Source: Crocodylus rhombifer
Taxonomy: Eukaryota; Chordata; Crocodylia; Crocodylidae
Assembly (NCBI GenBank): GCA_038503035.1
Contig: JAVSML010024592.1
Span: 186,001 to 250,000, forward strand
DNA: 64,000 nucleotides
Direction of reading: 5' to 3'
Position 1 is the stretch's first letter, and every line of letters starts with the position of its first letter. The notes under the pieces are model-generated. The model searched no databases. It had not been told where the DNA came from and saw nothing but the letters and a program-made list of their open reading frames with translations. A program made the translations under genes and the position numbers. Positions 47,452 to 58,565 of this stretch are shown here, in pieces.

Positions 47452-48576
47452 CTTGATGTGTAAGAGAGGATGGAAAATTGTGGGAGGCTACCCATTTAAT
47501 GCTGTGATGCCAAGGGCATAATACATGGCTCCAGCCTTCCCTTTACTGTGTCCCATGCCTCACAGATGGCATCCAGTCACTATCCACTGTTAGTCCCCTG
47601 GCCCCTTAACTGGGCCACGCTCAGCTTCTGGCCCAACTTGGCCTTAGGTGTCCTTAGTTATGCCTGGGCCTCATGCCCCCTCACTGGGGCCTCAATTCCA
47701 GCTACTCTGCTTGGCGCATGTGCAGTCCTGCAGGTCCCCTAAGGCCTTACTCTACATGGCTACCAGCTCCCACTCCACCCCATCACTGGGGCCACTATAC
47801 CCCCTCACTGGGGCCTTTGGGCCTTATGCCCCTTGGGCCTCAGGAGTCTGTTGACATGCATGGGGCCCCAGCTCAGCCTACAGCCCACTCAAGCCTCAGG
47901 TGTCTTTCCATGTGCCTGGACCCTACCTCAGACTCTACTCAATGGGTCTAGGCCCTGTTTCAGCCCCCACTCAATGGGCCCAGGCCCCTGTGCTTTTCTC
48001 TCAGGGTGTGCTCCGTTAGCCTTTCCCCTCCATGTAGTCACTTGCAAGGCAGGGGGGGGACTGAGGCTTTCCAGCACTTCATACTCGCTGTTCACTAGGG
48101 AGGCACAGGTGTGGCACTTCCTGAGGACTGCCCTGCCATTAACAGCCTCACCACAGCATCCATTGCAGCAGGGTTCAGGTCATTCCCCAAGACGAGGAAC
48201 CTCCTCCATCTCCATAGTTCCTATCCTGAACCTCCAGGTGTTTTGTGAGCAGCAGTACTCTGACCTGGACATGTTCACTCTTTAGGTCCCTAATTGCAAC
48301 TGCCAGCCCTGCTCCCTGGGCCTGGTCTTATACTCCAGCATCCAGGCCTTCCTCCAATCAGGTGGCCGCCTCCTGGATGTCATGTGACTCTCCTGATTGG
48401 GTCTGTTCCCACCTGCAAGCTGTCTGCTCAAGCCCTTAAAATGGCAGGCACCAAAGGTGTCCTGCCACAGAACCATTGTGATTCATTCCATCTGTCTCTG
48501 GCACTCTGGAACAGTCACTCTATAGGTCAAGGGCTTGTATGGAGCTAATGCATCAAATTGGTGCCATGACTGGGTT
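47452..48576 (+). mobile_element. LTR-like region followed by a His-type primer-binding-site motif
   Basis: A GC-rich block of about 1.1 kb, beginning near a 'tgtgtaagag' and ending 'atgcatca' at 48,555. After three bases comes 'tggtgccatgactgggtt' (48,559-48,576), which agrees at 15 of 18 positions with the histidine-tRNA primer-binding site as I recall it. The interior repeats 'ccctcactggggcc' at about 47,679, 47,781 and 47,802 and 'caatgggtctaggcc'/'caatgggcccaggcc' at 47,940 and 47,973. No second LTR or internal gene is present, so it would be the 5' LTR of a provirus truncated just after the primer site. Confidence 0.4.
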
Positions 48577-48639
48577 GGTTGGCTGTTAACTCCGTTCTGG
48601 AGTGTACAGAAGTGAAGTCACTTTAGTTGTGTATCTGTG

Positions 48640-48817
48640 CCCTAGATCAGTGGTCTCCAAAGTGGGGTGCGGAAGATGATACATTGGGGTGCGGGAAGAA
48701 AATATTAGAACTTCTATTTATATTTATATAAATATACATATATTGGGGGTGCGTGCTCAAAAATTTTTTACTGATGGGGTGCGCGATCAAAAAAGTTTGG
48801 AGATCACTGCCCTAGAT
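48640..48817. mobile_element. hAT MITE, 162 bp, with perfect 8-bp target-site duplication
   Basis: The element 48,648-48,809 begins 'cagtggtctccaaagtgggg' and ends in the inverted 'ccaaa...gagatcactg' form. It is flanked by identical 8-base copies 'ccctagat' at 48,640-48,647 and 48,810-48,817. Eight-base duplications and CAGTG...CACTG ends are diagnostic of hAT. The AT-rich centre has the words 'ggggtgcg' three times. There is no coding capacity, so it was moved by an element elsewhere. Confidence 0.93.
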
Positions 48818-49662
48818 TGCCGATTCTCTTCTAAAGTAAATACTACTGACTTTAACAAAAGAAGACAAAAAAATCAGGTGTTCAGTAGTTTGCAGCCATG
48901 AAGAGTGCAGCCCTTGGGCTGTGCATACTAAAGAAAGAATGCTATCAGGGGAGGCATTATCTACTCATTCCCCCACCATGTCTCCCAAGCCTACTTGGAA
49001 ACTGTAGCTACTTTAGCCCCCCTTCCCCCCTTTGGACCAGGACGTTTAAGCCAATTTTAGATATTAAAACTTGAAAGGAAAAATGTGGTAGCAAGGGACT
49101 AGGGTAAGGAACAAAAGGTGTGAGATCTGCATGTCATGGGCAGAATTTGTGTGTGGCAAGCAGCAGATCAGAGAGGGAGCAAAGGAGTCATTGCATGAGA
49201 GAGAGAAGGCAATTCTGGTGGACCAGACATAGCAGTAAAGGCTAGTAAGAAAAAGCAGGGCGGAGAAGATTTATTTCACAAGACAGCAGGAAGGAAAAGA
49301 TTTAGTTCACATTCCAATTCCAGTCATCCCTTCCCAATTTAGATGGGAGCAGGCAGATCAGGCAGGGACCAGAAAGAAGAGTGGTAGATTGGCTGAGTGA
49401 CACTTGGAGGGTGTGGGGCCCTTGTGGCTCATCTATCAAAAAAGTTGGCCCCCACTAAGGAGTTAGCTTCTCAAAATTATCTGCCTCTCCAGCCAAATAC
49501 TTGAGCTTGTCTCTTCCCCCTCCCCGCCTCTCCCCCTAGCCCCCACATTCAGCTAAAGTCCTGAAAGTTGCAACATACCCAAGAGTAGGCAAATCTTTTC
49601 TTACTTTTTGGAAAGCAGGCAAGAGGTGCTTCCTCTAGCAACATATGTTGGGTTATACATAG
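48818..49662. other. Presumed intron, nothing recognised
   Basis: Non-coding sequence without a recognisable element. Confidence 0.4.
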
Positions 49663-49983
49663 TACAGTAAAATCCCTGTTTTCCAGCATTTTACTAGCCG
49701 GCATACTCTATTAACCAGCACCGTGCTACCGCCACTGTCTCTCCACCATCCAGCACTCCGTGCTACCAATGCCGTGTGCAACCAACCCTGCGCTGCCACT
49801 GCCATCCACCACCCTGTACTGCCACCGTGTGTACCACCCCCCCGGCACTGCCACCATCCACCACCCCACGCCTCTGCATGCAAGCCCCCACCTCCGGCTC
49901 CAGTATTTTTAGATAACTGGCATTTTTACATTATCAGCACCTGGCATTCCCCAGTTATGTCAGGTAATGGAGATTTTACTGTA
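49663..49983. mobile_element. Pogo/Tigger-like MITE, 317 bp, TA target site
   Basis: The element 49,665-49,981 begins 'cagtaaaatccctgttttcc' and ends, on the reverse strand, 'cagtaaaatctccattacct', with TA on each side. The centre (49,735-49,890) is a degenerate minisatellite of 'ccgccactg', 'ccatccaccacc' and 'gtgctacc' words. The open frames it creates on both strands are artefacts. Confidence 0.85.
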
Positions 49984-51164
49984 TATTAGACTCCCTCATT
50001 GTGCAGGTTTGGTAGAGGCTTACCCTGCTTCTGGCTGCCCCTTTATGACACAAGCCCCAACTGTGAGAATGTATGTTTTTTTCTCTTGGATTCTCAGTTC
50101 AGTCTTCCACTCAGCATTTTCTCCTTGTGTTCAAATTCTACCCCTGATTCCCTGCTCTGCTTTATCTGCCTTGTGCATCTGCTGTTGATATTGGCTTCTG
50201 CCCTCAGTGCTTTTGGAAAAATGGTAGAGTCCATGCCTAGAAAGTTGATGGACATTGCTTGAGAAAAGGCAGTTTTGGATGTCTAAAAAGGCAGGCCCTC
50301 CTCTGATGAGCTTCTTGTTTTCAAATAGATGAGAGATGATGATGTTTGTGGAGAAAAAGAGCATTACTCTGCAGAATTGTTATGAAAATACATCCAGCTC
50401 AGGCATAAAACCTATTTATCTATCCTCTAATATTGCGATATTAAAAACTCTTCTTCCCCATATCCTCCTCCCACCAGTATCAAGTCCTTGTAGACTTTTG
50501 CTTGGGTGGCTAAAACCCTACATTGTGATTTGGAAGGCAAGGTTTATTTAATTTTTTTTTCCTACTGGAATGTGAACTAAATCTTCTCCTTCCTGTTGTT
50601 TTGTAGTTGCTTTTTCTGCACCTTTTTTCTCATGGAGCAATTCCTTTGCTTGCCTCCAGGATCCCTCCTTTGATTGTTGCCCTTTTGTTTCTCTTCATCC
50701 CAGCCTTCCCTCCTTCCCCTCACCCCCACCACTAAGAAGTTCAAGGGGAAATAATAGTTCTGTTGGTGTCTGCAGGCTGCTTAGTTTATCTATGTAACCC
50801 TGAAGGAATGAGGCTGTGGAGCTGCCCAGTATCACCACTGCCTCCAAGCTGCAGGTACCAAGGAGAGAGAAAAATTTACTGAGGGTGGGGCACAGGGTAG
50901 CATTAGAAAGATGGGACTGATCTACCTAAACTTTAAGCTCAAGATCACGAAAGACTCTTTACCAGTGAAATCAACTCTGCAGTGGGGCTTGCACCTCTTC
51001 TGTGAGGAGATTATTCCAAAGCCTGAGTAATTTTAAAACTAGCTTAGCCAGAGCCCTGAGAACATCCTGTATTAACCTTACTAAACAGTTGGAGGATCCA
51101 CTAACTGACCTCATGGATCCTTCTATCTCCACGTTTTGCAGACTCAAAATCCTGGAGACACATT
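49984..51164. other. Presumed intron, nothing recognised
   Basis: Non-coding sequence; short frames without domains. Confidence 0.4.
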
Positions 51165-51654
51165 GGGTGCATCTATACAAGACTTCTACTTTGGAGTTGC
51201 CTAATTAGCTCCTTATTAAATTCTTTGTGTTTACTCACGTGCCCCTATTAGGGTGCAGTAAACTAAGAAATGCCGCCATAGGTTAGTACTTGTAAAAACA
51301 AGTAGTAGCTTGGAGTGGTGTTATTTATTGTGCCCCACCACATGTGTAGATGCTGATCTGGCTGGCTGGGGCAGGAGAGTGCTTCAGTGTGGGAGCTGCC
51401 TGCTGACTGGCTGTGCTCTGGAGCACCCTTGTGCCCCAGCCAGCTCCTCTGCAGCACGTTGAGGCAGGTTGGAGCAGCCCCAGGCTGGCAGGCTGACCCC
51501 CTGGACCTCCTGCCAGCCAGGGCTGCTCCAACCTGGCTCAGCATGCTACAGGCCCAGGTGCATGTGTAGACATGGCACCCAGGAGCTGAAGATTCCAATG
51601 CAGACAGCGCCAAAGTTTGTCGCACTAACTGTAGAAGTACATGTAGATGTGCCC
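51165..51654. mobile_element. TIR element with an internal 25-bp hairpin, ~490 bp
   Basis: The left end 'gggtgcatctatacaagact' and the reverse complement of the right end, 'gggcacatctacatgtactt', are related inverted repeats. Inside, 51,467-51,492 ('ggttggagcagccccaggct' onward) pairs with 51,509-51,533, with one or two mismatches and a 16-base loop. Architecture (AT-rich collar, GC-rich hairpin core) parallels the element at 19.3-20.1 kb. The superfamily is probably hAT by terminus style, but no target duplication is visible. Confidence 0.7.
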
Positions 51655-52721
51655 GTTATGGCCTTGAAAAGGATGGTCTCCAGGGGAAGGGCACTCTCCT
51701 CCATTAACCCGTGAGGTTGATGGAACACTGCAAAATGAAACCAAGCATAAAGGGGTCCAATCTAAGACTCTGACACAGGCTGCAGTAAGAAAATATCCTG
51801 TTTGGTCACCGAGAGACAGGGTTGCCAACTGTCTGTAAATCTGTAGATAGTAAAGTAAAATCAGGCTGAAAACACCTGTCTGTAAAATCCATATAGGTAT
51901 GCAAAACACAAGGTTGCTGGTCTGCTTGATTTGAGACTCCATCTGGCAAAGAAGCTGGGCAACTGGAGTTTTATTTGAAGGACAAACAGTACAGCAGTGC
52001 CACCTGATATCTGAGTGGGAGTGCAGCACCCTGCAGGAGGCCTTCTCTGCAGGAGGGGTTGTGTAGACCTTTCCACTTCTGCACCGTTCCACTCCCTCCT
52101 TTCATGTGCTGCTGCTACTGCTGCATCTGGTCATGTTATAATGCTGCAGGGTTGCAGGTAGTCTTTGATGGTCTGTACCAAGACAGGCAGAGTGGGGGTA
52201 AGGATGGGGGTGGGGGAACGGAGGGCAGCAGGGTGTGATTGGAGGCATGAGGAGATGAGTGGGGACCCCTGGGGGGGGAGCAGCATGGTGTAAAACCATT
52301 GCTGCAGTCAAGAAGTATTGCCAATCCAAGAAAAAAATTCCTGGATTTTTTTTACTGACAACCAAACTTTTTAACTGTCTTTAATATTAAACCCTTACAT
52401 TTGAACCCAACCTGTCTAAGTGGAGCCTGGCAGCAGGGCAGGGCTTGGCAGAAGAGTTATATAGACCACGCCAGTATAAATTGTGGTTGTCAATAAATAG
52501 TTTGCAGATTGTCAGTGAAATAAATTGGGTTGGCAACCCTGTTGAGATACATGACCTGTAGTTAGGTGCCAGAAAGAAGGACATGCAACATCCAAGGCTG
52601 TTGTTTATGCATTGGCTAAACTTCTGATTCTTACCTCATTTTTGGTGTTAATGTGTAACTAAAGCAGAGGAGACTTCTTTCCCACAGCCACAGAAGACTG
52701 TAGATAACATATATAAATAAT
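51655..52721. other. Presumed intron, nothing recognised
   Basis: Non-coding. The phrases 'gccaactgtctgtaaatctg' (about 51,823) and, inverted, 'caaatagtttgcagattgtc' (about 52,493-52,512) hint at a further old inverted-end repeat here, but the boundaries are unclear. Confidence 0.35.
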
Positions 52722-53333
52722 TACCATATTTATTTGAATCTAAGATAACCCTGAATATAAGACANNNNNNNNNNNNNNNNNNNNNNNNNNNNNNNNNNNN
52801 NNNNNNNNNNNNNNNNNNNNNNNNNNNNNNNNNNNNNNNNNNNNNNNNNNNNNNNNNNNNNNNNNNNNNNNNNNNNNNNNNNNNNNNNNNNNNNNNNNNN
52901 NNNNNNNNNNNNNNNNNNNNNNNNNNNNNNNNNNNNNNNNNNNNNNNNNNNNNNNNNNNNNNNNNNNNNNNNNNNNNNNNNNNNNNNNNNNNNNNNNNNN
53001 NNNNNNNNNNNNNNNNNNNNNNNNNNNNNNNNNNNNNNNNNNNNNNNNNNNNNNNNNNNNNNNNNNNNNNNNNNNNNNNNNNNNNNNNNNNNNNNNNNNN
53101 NNNNNNNNNNNNNNNNNNNNNNNNNNNNNNNNNNNNNNNNNNNNNNNNNNNNNNNNNNNNNNNNGGGGGGGGCAAGAGGCTGCTGTGGGTCTGACTTTGG
53201 TCCCAACCCAGACTCGGGACCAGAACTGCAGCAACTGCTTGCCCCCCACTACTTTTGTATTCAAATCTAGGACAAGGGGCTTCCCCACGTGGATGGGGGT
53301 GGGGGAGGATCTTAGATTTGAGTAAATATGGTA
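52722..53333. mobile_element. TIR element containing the assembly gap
   Basis: 52,722-52,746 ('taccatatttatttgaatct' and five more) and the reverse complement of 53,309-53,333 agree at 22 of 25 bases. A second, inner block 'tcaaatctaggacaagg' echoes the end again. The element therefore spans the run of N. The sequenced right half is G/C-rich and the gap edge is a G run. Terminus style and flanking TA suggest a Tc1/mariner-like or similar family; this is not settled. Confidence 0.75.
52765..53164. other. Assembly gap (400 N)
   Basis: Exactly 400 undetermined bases. Its real length is unknown. Any open frame spanning it is meaningless. Confidence 0.99.
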
Positions 53334-56300
53334 CATTACTTGGCATTTTCCTTTGCTAATGTCTGAATAAACCTGATTGAGAGCAGCTGCAGAATGTTAT
53401 CTGTTGCAGTTTCACTGGAAAGCTAGAAAGGCTCATGAGTAGTTATGGCAGTCTGGGGGCAGTAAGTGGCATCATGACAACCACAAAGATTGAAGTTCAT
53501 GATGGTGGCATGGCAAACAGCTTACAGAAGCCAAAATGTGGTTAGTAACTCTTAATTGGACTTACTGACTTAAATAAAATTCATGTGCAAGGTACTTTGC
53601 AGAAGATTCAGTAGCGTTCATGCAAGGTGTGAAACTCATTTGACTGAAGTTTCTGAAGAGACCACATATCAATTGGTACATGTCTAGGTGTGGGGATGAC
53701 TGAAGAAAGGACTCTGGTAAAGGAAGGAGAGACAATAGTTTTCTGTCTAGGAAGTAAAAAATGGATTAGCAAGAGAAGGAATAAAGAAAAGCTAAATCTG
53801 TGTACATAGCTCTGAGGGGATAGTGGACAAATTAAAATCATGGATTTGAAAATCTGGTTACTCAGTCATTTCATATACCTTCTTAGACTTTTTTTAATGC
53901 TTTAATGACTTTTCACTGTTTATATTTAGCTACTTCATCTTTCTCAGTTGCATGATGAAAATGGCTTAGTCAGTTTTTAATTGGTTTTACTTTTTGGCTC
54001 CATACAAATATTGCAAGTACATTAAGGATGTTGCCTTGCTCTTGAAAACTCTCTCCTCATTCTATGTCCTCCACCCATTCTTTTAAAATTAATAAAGGTT
54101 TGCTTTTTAAAGCTAAATTTGTTCTAAAAATCTACAAAAATATTTTTAAATGTTCAGTCACAGAGCCATCGCAAATAACTGAGAAATCCGAGGACAAATT
54201 GACTGGGAAGAGGGAGGTGCAGGAGTGGAAGAACAAGGGTGCTGTAGGCTTTTTCTGGACGCATTCACATGCTTAGTGGTTTTGCTTAGAGGTTAAGAAA
54301 TGCTGGCAGAGGTTATGTCTCTCTTGCCCATATGCAGGGCATTAGCATCTCACCTTTCCCAATCCTTCAATTTTAGTCCATTAGATCTGTGAACAATAGC
54401 AAGGGCTCTGCAGGTCATTTCAGTCTCTCTGGATGCAACCTACAATCATCTGAATCCCACAGGCTTTTCTATGCACCTTCATACTGTTTCTGTAACTGTG
54501 TCTCCAGTTATCTTTTATCTATCACCTGCCCCAATAGAGATGGTTAGCCATGTTAGTCTGGTCAGGCAAAAGGCAGGGCAGGGGTGGACTAACTTGGAGA
54601 CTAACTTGTTCAGAATGAGTTAGCCATCCTTCCCTGCCTTCTGCCGTCCCTGAATAGAGAAAACATGTTTGTCATGGCTGAAAGCCGCAAGTGCCTTGAA
54701 TCTCCCTGAAGAGATGAATGCTTCCTGGAAGCTTGAGGTGCCTGGATAAGAGGTTCTATAGAAGCTCTCACCTCCCTTCCCCTGAGTGTACTGTCCTTGA
54801 GGGGTACTACTCCCTTAGAAGGCCCTGTGTAAATGTAGTGTGCAGGGCTCCCCACCATCAAAGCAAATATGATTATTAGAAAGCTGCTTTGGTCAGGCAT
54901 TCTCTCCCTTTGTGTATATCTTGGTGGGGGGGGAAGGAGGGATCCTTTTGTCTTTGGTGCAAGCGCCTCTGGTTGCTTTTGCCAGAAGAGTGTAGCCAAA
55001 AGGTGTCAAAGGCAATTATAGATGTTTGCTTGGTCACTTGGCCGGAGATCAAAATGTGCATTTTTGTAAAGGCTCAATTGAATAAACACTGGGTGAATCT
55101 CCTAGAGCGAGCACAGCACAGCACAGAAGCCTGTGTTTTGGAACATTTCCCTTCATGGCAGGCTTTTAAAGAAATATATTTGTGTGTGAAGGAGAATTTT
55201 GGAGGACTCTGCACTGGTTCCTGTTGGCAGTGGCAGCCAGTGTGCTTTTTCCTTCTGTTTCTTTAGCAACAAAATAAGCCTGACAAGTGCTGCAGCCTCC
55301 CCGCATACAGGTAAATGAATGTTCCTCGGCCCTGACTTGCAGCAGCATTACTGAGCTGGTCCTGAACTTAGTCCACTACACCCTGAGTCTTTCCTGCAAC
55401 TTCCTTTGCTGTTCAATCCTTCGGTTCTGCCGATGCCTGTCAGGTCTGACTTGCAGCTAATAAGAGACTGGCAGTGGCTCCAAACTATGGTGTGGTTTAC
55501 GCTCAACCAGGCTAGAGTGCAGAAGATGAATGTTTGCTGAAGTGGGCCAGCAGCTGACAAACATGGCCCAAAGGGGTTTCTGCATTTCCATGCAAAATTC
55601 AACAAAGGGAAGAATGCTACTGTCTCTCTTTTTGTGTAGAGCAGCTGCTTCATTTTTAGTGCTTAAGGGGGGTTTTTTGTTGTTTTTTTGGAGGCCTGGG
55701 GGGAGGATTTGCCTAAGTCTCACAACTTGCAGTCCTCCTTTGAAAGTCCCTTGCGGAAAGAGGTTGGGTGGAATAGTTTTCTCACTCTGCTTTGGTAAAC
55801 CTTTAATGGGAGAGTGGGGTGTATTGGGGGAGCTGCTTCTTGATCTTATTACCTGGCAAATAATCCATATTTGCTAGGTATGTTTCTGTTCTTCTCAGTT
55901 CTGAGTATTTCCCTTTGTATCTGGATGTTTTGTCATCTTGGTGAGCCCACATATAACTGGAAGCTTTTTTTTGGTTGTTTTTGGTTGGCTTATGCTTCCT
56001 TAGTCAACATTTACCTTCCACCCACCTGCCATAGGGATTCCTAGTCTTCCCCATAAGTGTGCAGTAAAGAACAGACTAGCATTAGAGGGGAAGATTCTGG
56101 CCCTTTAAAGGACTACTCTGTGATAATGGAAGTCTCTGTAGCTCTATTCTGTCTTGCTGTGTAATATGTTTGACCTTGTTGCCTTAATATCTTCTCATGA
56201 CTCAACCCTTCAATTGTGCTCCAGTGGGTAATTTTCCTTGCAGCATAGTTACCGGTTTGTGCACATCTGGCCCTGGAACAGATTTCCCTCTAAATGGCGC

Positions 56301-57649
56301 CTGTAGCACTGTTGTTAATCAGGAGTCTGGCCACTTTCCATTACCCATCTTGTACAGCCAGGGTTTAAGTTGCCCTTTGAACCTGGGTACAGCATGGCAG
56401 GAGTCCTAAATTTGTTTAACAGGTGTGGGTTACCAAATACGTGACTAGTAAGTTGTCATTCTTGGGTCCAAAGCCCTCTGGAAAGGGAGTTTTTTGGAGA
56501 AAGTATGGCTTGAAAATTACTAGCCTGGTGGCATGGGTACTTTTCAGACCTAGTGGTAAAAGGCATAGTCCCTTTGCCTCATGGAGATCTGTAAGCAATT
56601 GCTGCCATCCGCTCTCCTCCACATTGCTGATTGAAGCGTGCTCGGTCTCTTACCTTCTGCCAATGCATCAAACACAGGCTGTTTTTCAAGGACACTGGAC
56701 TCAATGGGCTGGGTTGGGCTGGGCTGAGAGCCAGGTACTCCTGACTTGATTTCTTGTATTGATTGTTCACAAATCCAATTTCTATCAAATGTACAAACAA
56801 CTTAATAATTCTCCTCTTGTGGTGTGGACTCTTGTTAGTTTCCCACTGGTAAATGAGGGTTCCACTTCAAATGTGTGTGTCCAACAAAATTGCCCTTGAA
56901 CTAAAGGAGGAAAATTAGTCTGCTTACTTCCATAAGTTGTTGTACTCCTTCAAAGTAATATAAGGTGCAGGCAGCCTTATGGCAAGGATGCTATGCTGCA
57001 CTCTTCTCAGTTCTCTCCTCAGTTGGATGCACTTCAGGCTGTGGTTTCTCTTCTTCAATGATCAGGTCATGGGAGTGGTTAACTTTCCAGTGTCTGAGCA
57101 TAGTGCTAATGTATATACAGGATATACTTGACAAGGAAACCCAGCAGGGGATGTAAGGAGCAGATTCTCCCCAGCACAAAGTTCGGGGGATGGCATGTTT
57201 GGCATGAAGCTTGTTTAGTTGGCCATCTTATTCTTTCTGATTATCCTCCATTCATCCTCCCTGCTTCTCATGGATGGTCCAAATGGAATTGATGGCCTCC
57301 ATGGTGTGCTGGGCACAGGCTGGAACCGAAGGTGCCAGCACAGGGGAAATGTAGTGTCATTATGAAGGCTGGAGGAGAGCAGATGTCTGTGAAGGAGCCC
57401 AGCTGGACTCCACCTGTTCTGGACATGTTTCAGTGGGTTGACACTGCTGGATGACACTATCCTTGGGCAGAGGAGCTAGCTTCTGTGTTCACCTTCCCCC
57501 TCTCTGGGAGAATTTTCAGTGGCAAGGTTAGCAGCCAGGATCCCAGGTGTGCCACAAGCTTTGTGTTTTGACCTTCCCAAGTCACTTAATGCAGAAACCT
57601 GTTACCCTTTGTGCTCCTAAACTGCAATTTTCCAGGTGCCCGAGTGACA
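53334..57649. other. Presumed intron; one SINE-like fragment
   Basis: Mostly unremarkable. At 54,538-54,625 'tggttagccatgttagtctg' and 'gtggactaacttggagacta' look like a decayed tRNA-type SINE. A splice-like 44-bp segment is at 55,267-55,310 (see findings). Nothing else is supportable. Confidence 0.4.
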
Positions 57650-58565
57650 TTCTTGGTATCTGTACACACATTGTTACGCTTGCACTGTGTACATGTAAGT
57701 ATGTACAGATAGACTGAGCATGAACAGAAGGCTACACACTGGACAGGCAGGTACACAGTTATGTACACACACCTGCTATGGATGTGTAACTACGTGCAAG
57801 TCAGGAAAATGTAGTCGGACAAAAAATCATCACTGAAGACTGAGAGGAGGTGGAGACAGACTCCCCCCCGTGTTTTAGACCCAGTAATTCAGTGGTTAGG
57901 GCACTTGTCCTCTGGGGAAGGGAGGCTTATAACCTAGATCTATAGCTTTCTGGGCATTTGAACTTGTACCTCTCTGACTTTCCAGAACAGACTTCTTATC
58001 CCTGTGTTACAGCCTAGCCAGTGCTCAGTCCCTTCTCCAGCAATCCTTTTGTATCTGGCTCCCTGGGCAGGCAAGAAAAGATATGTGATGCCAGGAGAAG
58101 GAGAACAAGCTACAGGTTGTGTGAGGCTCAGTGAGATAGATGCTGGAAGGGAGCTGGTTCTGGGGAGAATTTTTCTCACTACTCCCCATCCTTTTATCCA
58201 GTGGCTATTAAATGCTGCAGGGTTTAGTGGCTTGGCTTCAAAAGGCATTCTGGAGAGGGGACTGGGTAACTTGCAGCAGCATGGTTAGTGCTGTGTGCTG
58301 GGAAATCAGGGATGTGCAGATTTAAATCCCTTCTGGGTGAGGAAGACCTTTAGTACTGGTTTTTTACTTCCTGGGTGAATGCCCAAACTGCTTGGCTATT
58401 GGGACAAAATCAAGGGAGGGCTCTGCCCCCTGAACTCGCATGCTGGTGTACTTGCATGGTAAGCTATGCATAGGCTGGGCATGCTCAGTCTCTGTATGCA
58501 CTTTTACATATTTGCGGTGCAGAAGGGCATACACTTGCAAGCAGTGTGTAAGTGCCAAATGGAAA
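57650..58565. mobile_element. Long-TIR repeat, ~0.9 kb, unclassified family
   Basis: The left part contains 'tatgtacagatagactgagc' (about 57,699-57,718). The reverse complement of the right part (58,440-58,530) reads 'gcatacagagactgagcatg' in the same order, with 'agcttaccatgcaagtacac' beyond. So the outer 120 bp or so at each side are imperfect inverted repeats. Between them are tRNA-like phrases such as 'cagtggttagggcacttgtc' (57,892) and 'gcatggttagtgctgtgtgc' (58,280). A copy of one side lies at 23,890-24,235. No transposase is present. Confidence 0.6.

Noticed and set aside
47548..48285. Several Pro/Ser/Leu-rich frames up to 150 codons
   Set aside because: They come from the repetitive, GC-rich interior of the LTR-like block and overlap each other in different frames.
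52648..53346. Frames of 158-232 codons on the - strand
   Set aside because: They run through 400 undetermined bases, so they are not real.
57892..57940. tRNA-gene-like phrase 'cagtggttagggcacttgtc'
   Set aside because: It cannot be folded into a full cloverleaf by inspection and lies inside a repeat with another copy. A tRNA-derived repeat is more likely than a tRNA gene.
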